A DNA stretch of 64,000 nt from Treponema sp. UBA3862 (GCA_002392405.1 DGGY01000019.1:1-64000); one strand, 5' to 3'. Positions 25,721-34,232 are shown, counted from the first letter of the stretch. Made by a program: numbers and translations. The notes: a model not told the origin generated them from the sequence alone.

Positions 25721-26212
25721 ATGGAAATTGAAATAATTTTAGCAGTAACAGGCGCAGTACTTCTTCTTGCAGGGCTTGCAGGCTGCGTGATTCCAGTTCT
25801 TCCCGGAGTTCCACTTGCCTGGGCAGGACTTTTTGCAGCCCACTTCAGTCAGTACATACAGATTTCTGTTCCTGCGCTGATTGTAACCGGTATTTTTACT
25901 GTCATAATCACAGTACTTGATTTTGTACTTCAGCCCGCCCTTACAAAAAAATGGGGAGGAAGTAAAAATGCTGTAATGGGTGCAACAATCGGTTTAATTG
26001 CAGCCTTATTCTTAGGGCCGCTCTTTATTCTGATCGCGCCTTTTATCGGAGCCTTTGTGGGAGAGATGATTACGGATTCAAGCGATACAGGAAAAGCACT
26101 TCACGCCGCTTTCGGCTCTTTTATCGGCTTTCTTTTAGGCACAGGACTCAAGATGATCTGCGTAATTGCTTTCATCTGGGTTTATATTTTTAACCTTGTA
26201 AAAGCAGCTTAA
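25721..26212 (+). CDS. DUF456 family membrane protein
   Basis: 163 residues, almost all hydrophobic, with about five transmembrane helices and the family's glycine-rich motifs (GCVIPVLPGVPLAWAGLF, KKWGGSKNAVMGATIGLIA, FIGAFVGEMI). DUF456 proteins are small inner-membrane proteins whose function is not known; the repeated Gly-rich helices suggest oligomerisation. The start is fixed by a -10 box six nt upstream and the lack of a ribosome site. Probably a single-gene unit ahead of tRNA-Asn. Confidence 0.85.
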   Translation: MEIEIILAVTGAVLLLAGLAGCVIPVLPGVPLAWAGLFAAHFSQYIQISVPALIVTGIFTVIITVLDFVLQPALTKKWGGSKNAVMGATIGLIAALFLGPLFILIAPFIGAFVGEMITDSSDTGKALHAAFGSFIGFLLGTGLKMICVIAFIWVYIFNLVKAA

Positions 26213-26278
26213 CTACTCCCTCAGAAGGCTGCAGATTACACTATTTATAAAATAATCAGAAAAACAGTCTTCTTTGTG

Positions 26279-26306
26279 TTGACACAATTTTTGATTTTTT
26301 ATAATA
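26279..26306 (+). promoter_or_regulatory. Promoter of tRNA-Asn
   Basis: TTGACA at 26279-26284 is followed after 15-17 nt by an AT-rich TATAATATAAT block that supplies the -10. The tRNA starts about 30 nt further. Confidence 0.65.
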
Positions 26307-26332
26307 TAATCTCACGTTCGCTAAGCGAATAT

Positions 26333-26405
26333 GGTTCCTTAGCTCAGTCGGTAGAGCAACGGACTGTTAATCCGTGTGTCGCTGGTTCAAGCCCAGCAGG
26401 AGCCG
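26333..26405 (+). tRNA. tRNA-Asn (anticodon GUU)
   Basis: 73 nt folding into a standard cloverleaf: acceptor stem GGTTCCT with AGGAGCC (one G-U pair), D-arm AGCTCAGTCGGTAGAGC, anticodon stem ACGGA/TCCGT around loop CTGTTAA with anticodon GTT at 26366-26368, and T-arm CTGGTTCAAGCCCAG. Discriminator base G. CCA is not encoded. It has its own promoter and terminator. Confidence 0.96.
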
Positions 26406-26406
26406 G

Positions 26407-26442
26407 AAGCCTGGTACTTAAAAAAGTATCGGGCTTTTTTTT
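26407..26442 (+). terminator. Rho-independent terminator after tRNA-Asn
   Basis: A 12-bp stem (AAGCCTGGTACT with AGTATCGGGCTT, including G-U pairs) starts two nt after the tRNA and is followed by TTTTTTT. Confidence 0.85.
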
Positions 26443-26504
26443 ATTTAAAAACTGATACATGCCCCGGCAATCTTTTCATAAAATTTAAACGGACAATAAA
26501 AAAA

Positions 26505-27653
26505 ATGAATCGAATTACTGCACTTTTAAAAAAAGAACTTATGCTTTCAGTTTCTCTTGCGGCTGCCTGTGCATCCCTTTTTATCACTCCGCCGTCAAAA
26601 GAACTTTTCAGCTCAATTGACTGGAAAACCCTGTCCGTACTTTTCATGCTGCTTACAGTGCTTGAAGGCTTTAAGCAGGAAAAAATCTTTAATCCCCTCC
26701 TGCGCCGTTCAGGTAAACTTTCAAAAATAAAGACCCTCACCCTCTTTTTTGTTTACGGCGTTTTCTTTACCTCAATGTTTGTTACAAATGACGTCAGCCT
26801 TATTATTTTTGTTCCACTTACAATCATTCTCTTTAAGGCAGGAAACAAAGAACACTATATTCTTCCGGTATTAACTTTTGAAAACATCGCTGCAATCCGC
26901 GGTTCACTTTTAACTCCCTTCGGAAGTCCGCAGAATCTTTTTTTATTCAGTCAAAGCGGAATCGAAGTTACAGCTTTCTTTAAGATGATGCTTCCGCTGT
27001 CAGTTTTCAGTTTTGCCCTTTTATATCTTTTTATTTCTTTTTTATACCGCAAAGACAAAGGTGAGCAGATTAATGTGGACCAGGATGCCTTTAAGGAAGA
27101 ATGGGAGAAAAAAAGACGCATAAAACGAATTCTATATGTTTCCCTCTTTGCACTTATAATCTGCACTATTGTAACAAGAACAAAACTCTGGCCTTATGTA
27201 ACACTTTTTACAGCCCTGATGCTTTTAATTTTTGACAGGAAGATTCTTGTAAAGACTGATTATGTCCTTCTTTTAACCTTTTTATGTTTCTTTATTTTTT
27301 CTTCTTCAATCTGCAGAAACCCTGGAATTGCACAGTTTCTCTCAAAAGCCGTTACGGGACATGAATACATCTGGTCGATTCTTTTAAGCCAGATAATCTC
27401 AAATGTACCTGCTTCGATAGTTCTCTGGCCCTTTACGGGAGAAAACGGTCTGCGCGCCCTTATATACGGTCTTGACAGCGCAGGCCTCTGCTCAATTATA
27501 GGAAGCCTTGCTTCTGTAATAAACTTAAGGATTTATGTAAAGGAATACCCCGGAAAAACTTTTGCTTTTATAAAAACTTTCACGTGGATAAGCCTTATTT
27601 TCTTTGCAATAGTAGTTTTACCGCAGCTCTTACTTATAAAAGTCCTGGCTTAA
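26505..27653 (+). CDS. SLC13/ArsB-NhaD superfamily anion permease
   Basis: 382 residues from the ATG at 26505; a longer frame starts inside the tRNA and is rejected. It is a polytopic membrane protein with about ten helices. The two re-entrant loop motifs of the ion-transporter superfamily are present: TPFGSPQNLFLFSQSG and SQIISNVPASIVL, with TNDVSLIIFVPLT in the first repeat. Members carry dicarboxylates, citrate, sulfate or arsenite with Na+ or H+; the substrate cannot be assigned. Its 3' end overlaps the convergent ecfT by 24 nt. Confidence 0.82.
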   Translation: MNRITALLKKELMLSVSLAAACASLFITPPSKELFSSIDWKTLSVLFMLLTVLEGFKQEKIFNPLLRRSGKLSKIKTLTLFFVYGVFFTSMFVTNDVSLIIFVPLTIILFKAGNKEHYILPVLTFENIAAIRGSLLTPFGSPQNLFLFSQSGIEVTAFFKMMLPLSVFSFALLYLFISFLYRKDKGEQINVDQDAFKEEWEKKRRIKRILYVSLFALIICTIVTRTKLWPYVTLFTALMLLIFDRKILVKTDYVLLLTFLCFFIFSSSICRNPGIAQFLSKAVTGHEYIWSILLSQIISNVPASIVLWPFTGENGLRALIYGLDSAGLCSIIGSLASVINLRIYVKEYPGKTFAFIKTFTWISLIFFAIVVLPQLLLIKVLA

Positions 27654-28325
27654 CCTTATAGAAACCGCCCTGGCAGTATTCCAGGCGTACTTAAGCCCTG
27701 CATTAAATAAAAGCGGAAAAAGTACTGCATACATTTTTAAACTGATTTTTCCGCCGCGGGCAGTCCACGCCCTTTTTAATTCTCCCCAGATTTTAAAAAC
27801 GGCTGGAATAAACAGAATAAACATCGAAATCACAAGAGAAAACTGTGCCTCTTTTTTTACAGGAAGAATATTTCTGACTGCAAGTTCAATCTGTTCAATT
27901 CCCTTTCTAAGCTCTAAGCCGGTCGAAGTTTTAAACATCAAGGCAGCGCTCTGATTACAGGCAAAAAACTTTAATACAGTCGAAAAAGTATTTTCATTTA
28001 AAAATGAAGCTTTTAACGCCCCCGCTGCTGCCGGAAAAAAATCAATAGTTTTTAAATTCAAATACGTAAAAGAAATAACATCTACAAGATACATAAAGAC
28101 TGCATAGATAATTACGGGCGTTAAATCACAGAACTGTTCCCTCAAAGAAAACTTGAGGACAAAAAAAAGAACAGCCTGTACAGATACAGCACACAGGGCA
28201 AATCTCCAGTTAATTGAAAAAACTGCAATATTAAAAAGAGGAATAAATAAAACTTTTATCCAGGCAGGCATCTTATGAAAAACACTGTTCCCAGCCTTAT
28301 ATGAAAACGCAGTCACCTGAGTCAT
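27630..28325 (-). CDS. ecfT: ECF transporter transmembrane protein EcfT (biotin system)
   Basis: 231 residues with several transmembrane helices and the coupling-helix signature KRAWTARGGK (ARG motif), which in EcfT docks onto the ATPases. Together with ecfA (28341-29060) and bioY (29066-29686) it forms an energy-coupling-factor transporter for biotin (BioN in the older naming). Only one ATPase gene is present, as in BioMNY systems. Last gene of the operon, 15 nt after ecfA, with GAGGG before its ATG. Confidence 0.88.
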   Translation of the reverse strand: MTQVTAFSYKAGNSVFHKMPAWIKVLFIPLFNIAVFSINWRFALCAVSVQAVLFFVLKFSLREQFCDLTPVIIYAVFMYLVDVISFTYLNLKTIDFFPAAAGALKASFLNENTFSTVLKFFACNQSAALMFKTSTGLELRKGIEQIELAVRNILPVKKEAQFSLVISMFILFIPAVFKIWGELKRAWTARGGKISLKMYAVLFPLLFNAGLKYAWNTARAVSIRLSQDFYK

Positions 28326-28340
28326 TTTTCTGCCCTCTTT

Positions 28341-29060
28341 TTACCAGACGAGCTGATCTTTAGAAGTATAAGATACAAGGGGATTTCTTATGTTCCACTG
28401 TTCAAGATTCTGTTTTAAGCCGTCTTCTGCACTTCCGTCAAAAACTTTTTCCCCGCGGAACAAAACAATAAACCTGTCAGCAAGGGCAAGGCATTTTTCA
28501 AGCTCATGTGTCAGAATAATTACTGTTTTTTTATCGTCATGAAGTTTTTTTATAAGAGAGTTCACCTGTTTTACTCCACCGTAATCCAGGTTTGCGTAAG
28601 GTTCATCAAAAATAATAACCGGGAGATCCATTGCAAGCATGCAGGCAGCAGCAAGCCTTCGTTTTTCTCCGCCTGACAAAAAACGTGCAGGATAATCAGC
28701 TTTCAGAGTAAGCCCTGTCTGCTCAAGTACATCCTGTATAATTTTTTTTATTTCTTCACGGCTCTTTTTCTGATTTGAAGGTCCAAAGCCTATATCTTCG
28801 CGTGGAGTTTCTCCTAAGATCTGTGTGTCAGCTTCCTGAAACACAAGACCTGCTTTAGCAAAGCATTTAACACTGCCTGAGTCAGCATTTTCAAGGCCTG
28901 CAATAATATTCATTAAAACACTTTTGCCGGAACCGTTTTCTCCGCCTATTACCGTAACAGAGCCTTCTTCTATCTCCATGCTGACATTTTTAAGCGCCTT
29001 TTTTACGCCGGAAGAAGTAACGTAATTTTTGCAGACATTATTGATTTCAATTTTTTTCAC
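28341..29060 (-). CDS. ecfA: ECF transporter ATP-binding protein (biotin system)
   Basis: 239-residue ABC ATPase: Walker A GGENGSGKSVLMN, signature LSGGEKRRLAAA, Walker B VIIFDEPYANLD, switch His in ILTHELE. It starts with GTG five nt after the bioY stop. It powers the bioY-ecfT biotin transporter, probably as a homodimer because no second ATPase gene is adjacent (BioM type). Confidence 0.9.
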   Translation of the reverse strand: MKKIEINNVCKNYVTSSGVKKALKNVSMEIEEGSVTVIGGENGSGKSVLMNIIAGLENADSGSVKCFAKAGLVFQEADTQILGETPREDIGFGPSNQKKSREEIKKIIQDVLEQTGLTLKADYPARFLSGGEKRRLAAACMLAMDLPVIIFDEPYANLDYGGVKQVNSLIKKLHDDKKTVIILTHELEKCLALADRFIVLFRGEKVFDGSAEDGLKQNLEQWNIRNPLVSYTSKDQLVW

Positions 29061-29065
29061 TTTCT

Positions 29066-29686
29066 TTAATTCTCACTTTCTTCCGCAGCCGGTTCAATTT
29101 TCTGCTCATAAAGATAAAGGGCTGAGTGCGGACGAAGTTTTACTGCAATCAAAACGGCAAAAACACCTTTAATAAAATCAACCAGAATAAAAGGAGCAAA
29201 AAAAGCAGTATAGAAAAGTTTTAAGGCCCCGCTTACACCAAGTTCTTTTCCCTTAAATGCAATAACATAAAAGATTTCAGGAACATACAAAAATAAAAGT
29301 CCGCCGAACACTGCTGTACAAAGCCTGACCAGATATTTTACAGTCAGTTTTTTTTCAGAGACTGAAGGAATTCCGCTTACAATACCTGAAAACAAAGCCC
29401 CTAAAACCCAGCCGATTCTAAAACCGCCGGTAATATTCATAAGGACCTGAAAGCCGCCCTGCCCGCCTGAAAAAACAGGAAGCCCGATAACTCCGGCAGC
29501 AAAGAAAAGCGCAGAAGGAGAAGCACCCCGTATTCCCCCGAGAAGCACGGCTGTAAGAATACAAAGCGCATTCTGAACGACAATTCCGCTAACAATCCCA
29601 GGAACAGGAATCCTGAAAAAACTTGAAGCGCATATTATAGCGGCAAAAAAAGCAGTTACTGCAGAACGAAGAACCTTTTTATTCAT
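29066..29686 (-). CDS. bioY: Biotin transporter substrate-binding subunit BioY
   Basis: 206 residues with six predicted transmembrane helices and the BioY pattern near the middle (GVIGLPVFSGGQGGFQVLMNITGGFRIG). BioY captures biotin at the membrane and hands it through the ECF module encoded by the next two genes. No biotin-synthesis genes are in the window. A BirA-type palindrome ends four nt before the ATG, so biotin-dependent repression is expected. The BioY assignment is independently supported by this operator. Confidence 0.93.
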   Translation of the reverse strand: MNKKVLRSAVTAFFAAIICASSFFRIPVPGIVSGIVVQNALCILTAVLLGGIRGASPSALFFAAGVIGLPVFSGGQGGFQVLMNITGGFRIGWVLGALFSGIVSGIPSVSEKKLTVKYLVRLCTAVFGGLLFLYVPEIFYVIAFKGKELGVSGALKLFYTAFFAPFILVDFIKGVFAVLIAVKLRPHSALYLYEQKIEPAAEESEN

Positions 29687-29690
29687 TTTT

Positions 29691-29728
29691 AATTGTAAAC
29701 CTCAGTGTATTATTTATGGTTTACAATT
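29691..29728 (-). promoter_or_regulatory. BirA operator controlling bioY
   Basis: AATTGTAAACC and GGTTTACAATT form a perfect 11-bp inverted repeat separated by 16 nt. This agrees with the BirA consensus TGTWAACC-N14-16-GGTTWACA. It overlaps the predicted transcription start of bioY and ends next to the ATG. Confidence 0.85.
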
Positions 29729-29753
29729 TTAATATTTCGGGAAAAAAAGTCAA
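29726..29753 (-). promoter_or_regulatory. Promoter of bioY-ecfA-ecfT
   Basis: Minus strand TTGACT (29748-29753), 16-nt spacer, TAAAAT (29726-29731). The -10 touches the BirA operator, so bound BirA should exclude RNA polymerase. Confidence 0.65.
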
Positions 29754-29764
29754 CAACAAAAAAA

Positions 29765-30496
29765 CTATCTTCTGCTCCGTCTCTGAGTGATTAAGAAAAT
29801 CCTTACAAAGGAAGCAACTGCAGAAAGGGCACTTGCGACATAGGTCATCGCTGCAGCCCAGAGAACGCTTTTTGCTCCTTCCATCTCATTTCTGTCAGAA
29901 AAAACACCTGCGCCTTTTAAAATTTTTAAAGCACGGCGGCTTGCATCAAATTCAACCGGAAGTGTAATCAGATAAAAAAGTACACTGCCTGCAAACAGCA
30001 GAAGCCCGATATTGATTATAAGCTGGCTTAAAGATGAATACTGAGCGTTCTGTGCATAAAGAGAATAGCCCGCCCCGCCGACTGCCATAAGAGGACCAAG
30101 CCTTGAGCCGAGGTTTGCGACCGGAACAAGAGAACGTCTGAGATTTAAGGGAATGTATCCTGTATGATGCTGGATTGCATGTCCTGTTTCGTGTGCGGCA
30201 ACTCCAACAGCGGCAACAGAAGAAGAAGCATAGGTTGCGTCACTTAAACTTAAAACCTTATTAACAGGATTATAATTATCTGTCAGGAAACCTTTTATAT
30301 GCGCAATTTTTACGTCTGTAATTCCGTTTGCGCGAAGAAGAATTGCAGCGGCCTGTGCACCAGTAAGGCCTTTTTTTACCGCAACCTTATTGAATTTTGA
30401 AAAGCGCGATTTTACGGCAGATTGAGCCCACAGGCTCAAAAGAAGGGCCGGAATAAAAAAAACAAGGTAAGTTAAATCAAGTCCGTTATAATACAT
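29765..30496 (-). CDS. YugP-type membrane zinc metallopeptidase
   Basis: 243 residues: an N-terminal transmembrane helix (LVFFIPALLLSLWAQ), a catalytic loop with AAHETGHAIQHHTGY (HExxH at 102-106), then two or three further helices, and a basic C-terminus. The order and length match the neutral zinc metallopeptidase_2 (YugP) family. Such proteins are inner-membrane proteases of unknown substrate. AGGAT lies before the ATG. It is a single gene between the bioY promoter region and a small basic protein. Confidence 0.9.
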   Translation of the reverse strand: MYYNGLDLTYLVFFIPALLLSLWAQSAVKSRFSKFNKVAVKKGLTGAQAAAILLRANGITDVKIAHIKGFLTDNYNPVNKVLSLSDATYASSSVAAVGVAAHETGHAIQHHTGYIPLNLRRSLVPVANLGSRLGPLMAVGGAGYSLYAQNAQYSSLSQLIINIGLLLFAGSVLFYLITLPVEFDASRRALKILKGAGVFSDRNEMEGAKSVLWAAAMTYVASALSAVASFVRIFLITQRRSRR

Positions 30497-30550
30497 ACTG
30501 TTATCCTGTAAAAAGACTGACTAAAAAAATATATGTGATTACGTTACAAT

Positions 30551-30579
30551 AAAAAAAGCTGCTTTCTTATGAAAACAGC
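30551..30579 (-). terminator. Terminator after the 40-residue protein gene
   Basis: Minus-strand stem GCTGTTTTC with GAAAGCAGC (one mismatch), loop ATAA, followed by seven T's. It lies nine nt after the stop of the small gene. Confidence 0.75.
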
Positions 30580-30587
30580 CTTACAGG

Positions 30588-30710
30588 TTATTTAGCGAGA
30601 GATTTAATAAGATCGTGATTTTCACGGATTCTTTTATTATTCTTTTTGCTGTTGGCTCTGATAGTTTTGTTCCAGCGGAGCGGTCTGATTCTTCTTGCAA
30701 GTCTTGGCAT
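30588..30710 (-). CDS. Small very basic protein (40 aa), unrecognised
   Basis: Sequence starts MPRLARRIRPLRWNKTIRAN and ends KKNNKRIRENHDLIKSLAK: about 15 Lys/Arg in 40 residues and only two acidic residues. It has every mark of a real gene: promoter TTGTCT-N18-TATAAT (30741-30770), GAGGTG ribosome site, and terminator. The composition suggests binding to nucleic acid or the ribosome, as for small ribosomal or nucleoid-associated proteins, but I recognise no family. Confidence 0.72.
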   Translation of the reverse strand: MPRLARRIRPLRWNKTIRANSKKNNKRIRENHDLIKSLAK

Positions 30711-30740
30711 TTCACACCTCGTTAAAAAATTTTATGTGCC

Positions 30741-30770
30741 ATTATATCAGAAATAATAATATAAAGACAA
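30741..30770 (-). promoter_or_regulatory. Promoter of the 40-residue protein gene
   Basis: Minus strand TTGTCT (30765-30770), 18-nt spacer, TATAAT (30741-30746), leaving a leader of about 25 nt with GAGGTG. Confidence 0.65.
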
Positions 30771-30780
30771 GTATTTAAAA

Positions 30781-32130
30781 TCAGTACATTCCAAGCACGC
30801 GGGATATCTGCGGCCTGATTTTTATAAATTCTTCAACAAGCACAGGATCAAAATGAGTTCCGCTCTCTTTAAGAATGGTTTCGTAAGCTTCATCAACAGG
30901 CATTGCTTTTTTATAGCAGCGTTCATAAACAAGTGCGTCGAACACGTCCGCTATTGCCATGATTCTTGCACACAGAGGAATCTGCTGCTCTTTTAAGCCC
31001 ATCGGATAACCTTTTCCGTTCCAGTATTCATGATGATACTGAGCCATCTCAGCGGCTATTTTTACATATTCTTCCGAATCATCCTCTACAAGAACTTCGC
31101 GTACAATACGGGCGCCTTCTTTTGCATGGATTTTCATTCTGTCATATTCATAAATGCTTAAGCGCCCCGGCTTTTTTAAAATCGTATCTGAAACGACAAT
31201 TTTTCCGATATCATGCATCGGAGCTGCCATAACCATGTACTCAATATATTTATCAGTCAGAACGTCTTTATAATAACCGTCCTTCTGAGTCTGTCTGGCA
31301 AGTTCTTCAACAAACATTGAAGTCCGTTTTGCATGCTGACCGGTTTCCATGTCACGGTTTTCTACGAGATTCGAAAGGGCAACAATTGTCTGTTCCTGGA
31401 TTTTAATCAGCTTCTGGTCACGTTCTTTTATAAGTTTTTCACTTTCTTCATAATGCTTTTCAAGTTCAAGAAAAGAATTAATAAATATAAGAAGGATACT
31501 TACTGTCATTCCAAGATTTACAAGACTCAGGCCGTAAAACCAGAGAACCTGCATCAGCTGTGTAATAAAAGGGAAAAATATAAAAGACAGGAATGCAATA
31601 TAGACACGTTTTGCAAACTGCTTACGGTAATGAAGAAGTACTAAAAATACATTAAAAAATTCCAGTGCTATCAGAACGGTAGAAAGAAAATTAAACCTTC
31701 CCCTGGTGTAATAATTATCGGGAGTTATCTGATAAAAGAAATTCTGAAAAATTGAAACAATTGAACAAAGTTCAAAAACACAGCCTGTAAATATGCAGAA
31801 AAAAAGATAAAAACAGCTTATACGGCAGGGCCTGATATATTCTTCGATGTAGCGGATGATGTAATAAAAAATAAACGGAACAACCGCAAAAAATGTAAAC
31901 GTAAGTATATGGAGGGCAGGAACTTTCCAGGCAGGTTCTTTTCCCTCAAAAAGCCAGTTTGACAGGTCCGAAATGTTAAAAACAATGATGAATATTACAC
32001 TCATCATAAAGAGAAAGGACGCACGGCTCTTTTTAGCCCTGTATCCTAAGAAAAAAATCATGGCGAGACAGATTATAATGTTGTAGATATCGAGCCCGGT
32101 GCTCAATATATTCATTGCCTGCGTGTGCAT
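30781..32130 (-). CDS. Membrane HD-GYP c-di-GMP phosphodiesterase
   Basis: 449 residues. Residues 1-220 contain seven or so transmembrane helices, a 7TM-type sensor; a short coiled segment (ELEKHYEESEKLIKERDQKL) leads to an HD-GYP domain at about 245-449. Catalytic landmarks are GQHAKRTS, MHDIGK (HD at 306-307), and HHEYWNGKGYP at 366-376, the GYP motif, followed by IADVFDALVYERCYKKAM. HD-GYP enzymes cut c-di-GMP to GMP or pGpG. It likely opposes the GGDEF enzyme at 37149-38531 and feeds into the PilZ protein. Confidence 0.9.
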   Translation of the reverse strand: MHTQAMNILSTGLDIYNIIICLAMIFFLGYRAKKSRASFLFMMSVIFIIVFNISDLSNWLFEGKEPAWKVPALHILTFTFFAVVPFIFYYIIRYIEEYIRPCRISCFYLFFCIFTGCVFELCSIVSIFQNFFYQITPDNYYTRGRFNFLSTVLIALEFFNVFLVLLHYRKQFAKRVYIAFLSFIFFPFITQLMQVLWFYGLSLVNLGMTVSILLIFINSFLELEKHYEESEKLIKERDQKLIKIQEQTIVALSNLVENRDMETGQHAKRTSMFVEELARQTQKDGYYKDVLTDKYIEYMVMAAPMHDIGKIVVSDTILKKPGRLSIYEYDRMKIHAKEGARIVREVLVEDDSEEYVKIAAEMAQYHHEYWNGKGYPMGLKEQQIPLCARIMAIADVFDALVYERCYKKAMPVDEAYETILKESGTHFDPVLVEEFIKIRPQISRVLGMY

Positions 32131-32169
32131 CTAAGAATAATTTTACACCCGTTTTCCTGATATTTAAAA

Positions 32170-33525
32170 CTATTTAACAGCGATTTTATAAATACGGCTG
32201 CGGGAATAAAAATACGCGCATACAAGAAAGACATCCGCCAGTATCCAGGCAAGAGGACTTGCTGCACAGGCGCCCTTAAAACCAAAAAGCGGCACTAACA
32301 AAAGCCCTGAAAATGAACGCCCTGCAAGTTCAAAAAATCCTGCAAAAAGAGCAAGTTTTGCAAAGCCCATTCCCTGAATCATAAAACGGATAATATTAAC
32401 AAGAGCAAGCAGAGTGTATGTTGAAGTATTTGCAAGCAGAAAATACCTTACATTCTGTTTTATTAAAAGAATATCACCAGCGCTTTCAGTTCCATTCATA
32501 AAAAGCGAAGCAAAAAAATCAGTTCCATAAAGCATTACAAGAAAAGCCATGACAGAATAAACTGCACCTGTTAAAAACGCGCATAAAAGCCCCCTGTCAA
32601 GCCTCTCAATTTTTCCGGCACCTGTATTCTGGGCTGAATAACTTGCCATAGTTATTCCCAGAGCATCAAAAGGTGAAGCAAAAAACATGCTCAGCTTTGA
32701 GGCAAGGGACATTGATGCAACATAAACTGCTCCGAGTGAATTTACTGCAGCTCCAAGAATAATAGTTCCTGCCGCAGTGATTGAATACTGTAATCCCATA
32801 GGAAGAGCTGTCGTACACAGGATTCTAAGTTGTTTTCCAGAAAGAAAGCAGTCTTCTTTTTTTAAGCGGAAAATCTCGTAACGGGTGTAAATATAAACAA
32901 GACAGAGAATTCCAGAAACACTCTGGCTTATAACTGTTGCAAAAGCTGCCCCCCTCACGCCAAGCTTAAAAAAAACAATAAAAACAAAATCCAGAAAAAT
33001 ATTTAAGCACGCAGAAAAAATTAAAAAATACAGAGGTGTCCTGCTGTCTCCTGCCGCCCTTAAAATTCCTGTCAGAAAATTATATAGAATTACAGCAGGA
33101 ATTCCGCAGAGAATTATTACAAAATAAGAATAAGTTCCGTCAATTATTTCGTGCGGGGTATTAAAAAGAACAAGCAGCGGACGGCAGACAAAAACTGCAC
33201 TTAAAGTCAAAAGGAATGCAATCACAGCCCCTGTCACTCCCCCGTTAAAAACAAAAGAGCGCATTCTCTTAAAATCTTTGCCCCCGAAAGCCTGTGCCGC
33301 AGGAATCGAAAGGCCCGCGCAAAGGCCTGTGCAAAAGCCGTTTATAAAAAAATTAAGTCCGCCCGAAGCACCGACCTGGGCAAGAGCTGTCACACCTATA
33401 AAGCGTCCTGTAAGAAAAGTATCAGTAAGATTATAAAACTGCTGGAAAAGACAGCCGCACAAAACAGGAACAGCAAATCTGATGATTACCCCAAACGGAT
33501 TTGAAACAGTAAGGTCCTTTGTCAT
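32170..33525 (-). CDS. MATE-family efflux transporter
   Basis: 451 residues with about 12 transmembrane helices in two pseudo-symmetric halves. Each half begins with a stretch typical of MATE/DinF-like Na+ or H+ antiporters (FQQFYNLTDTFLTGRFIGVTAL; GLQYSITAAGTIILGAAVNSL). The second half contains the conserved Gly-Ala-rich helix (GMGFAKLALFAGFFELAGR). These pumps export cationic drugs or metabolites. It follows the hypothetical gene at 33529-34104 with three nt between, so the two are co-transcribed. Confidence 0.9.
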   Translation of the reverse strand: MTKDLTVSNPFGVIIRFAVPVLCGCLFQQFYNLTDTFLTGRFIGVTALAQVGASGGLNFFINGFCTGLCAGLSIPAAQAFGGKDFKRMRSFVFNGGVTGAVIAFLLTLSAVFVCRPLLVLFNTPHEIIDGTYSYFVIILCGIPAVILYNFLTGILRAAGDSRTPLYFLIFSACLNIFLDFVFIVFFKLGVRGAAFATVISQSVSGILCLVYIYTRYEIFRLKKEDCFLSGKQLRILCTTALPMGLQYSITAAGTIILGAAVNSLGAVYVASMSLASKLSMFFASPFDALGITMASYSAQNTGAGKIERLDRGLLCAFLTGAVYSVMAFLVMLYGTDFFASLFMNGTESAGDILLIKQNVRYFLLANTSTYTLLALVNIIRFMIQGMGFAKLALFAGFFELAGRSFSGLLLVPLFGFKGACAASPLAWILADVFLVCAYFYSRSRIYKIAVK

Positions 33526-33528
33526 TTT

Positions 33529-34104
33529 TTAAGAATAGAATTCCTGCCGTACAATTTCAAATATCTCTTTATCGTGGCTCTCAAAAGAATAATTTGCCGC
33601 CTTAACAAAAATCAGGTTACAGTTTCCGTCTTTTTCAGCAAACAGCGGCATATATTTCTGACAGTTCTGTTCAAAATACAGCCACATCAAAAGATAGATA
33701 AACTGACCGCCTGAAACATAGCCTGCCTTTTCAGTGAGCGGAGATTTTAATTCAAGCCTGGAAATATAAGTTGTCTTTTCAGGCTTTTTATCCTGCTCTT
33801 CCTCTCCTTCGCCGTTTATTTCCATCACCTGGGAATAAAGATTATAAGCTTCTAATAAGGCCTGCTCATCACGGTCAATGCCAGCCGCCCTGTCAGAGTT
33901 TTTACCCAGTGCTTCAAAAGGAGCTTTGTATATTCTGTAAGTCTGAACAACTCCGGCACGCAGGCGCTCCGATCTCTCCCTTATCTGCTCCTGAAGGTAA
34001 GCGTTTTCTCCCGGTGTTTTAATACGTTCAGTCTGTCCTGATTTTTTAAAACGCTTTAATTTCTGAGAAAATAAATTGATTGCGTCCTGAATGTTTTCCT
34101 GCAT
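33529..34104 (-). CDS. Hypothetical protein upstream of MATE
   Basis: 191 residues, soluble, no signal peptide. The first 65 residues are basic and helical (LFSQKLKRFKKSGQTERI); a Glu-rich spacer (NGEGEEEQDKKPEKT) separates this from a C-terminal globular part (GQFIYLLMWLYFEQNCQKYM). I do not recognise a family. AGGAG lies before the ATG. Operon position with the MATE pump suggests a linked function or simple co-transcription. Confidence 0.6.
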   Translation of the reverse strand: MQENIQDAINLFSQKLKRFKKSGQTERIKTPGENAYLQEQIRERSERLRAGVVQTYRIYKAPFEALGKNSDRAAGIDRDEQALLEAYNLYSQVMEINGEGEEEQDKKPEKTTYISRLELKSPLTEKAGYVSGGQFIYLLMWLYFEQNCQKYMPLFAEKDGNCNLIFVKAANYSFESHDKEIFEIVRQEFYS

Positions 34105-34177
34105 TATTTTTACGCTTCTCCTGAATTGTATGATATACTATTTTCCATCAAAAAATGAATAACAATATGTTAATACA

Positions 34178-34209
34178 GCACCTGAAAAAAATCATTCATT
34201 CTCAGGTGC
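34178..34209 (+). repeat. Inverted repeat upstream of the esterase gene
   Basis: GCACCTGA (34178-34185) and TCAGGTGC (34202-34209) form a perfect 8-bp stem with a 16-nt loop, ending 11 nt before the ribosome site. It could be an operator or a leader hairpin. No run of T follows. Confidence 0.4.
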
Positions 34210-34232
34210 AGGTTCTATACGGAGGATAAATG

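Noticed and set aside
26376..26504. Extended start for the SLC13-like permease
   Set aside because: It begins inside tRNA-Asn and passes through its terminator; the ATG at 26505 matches the family start.
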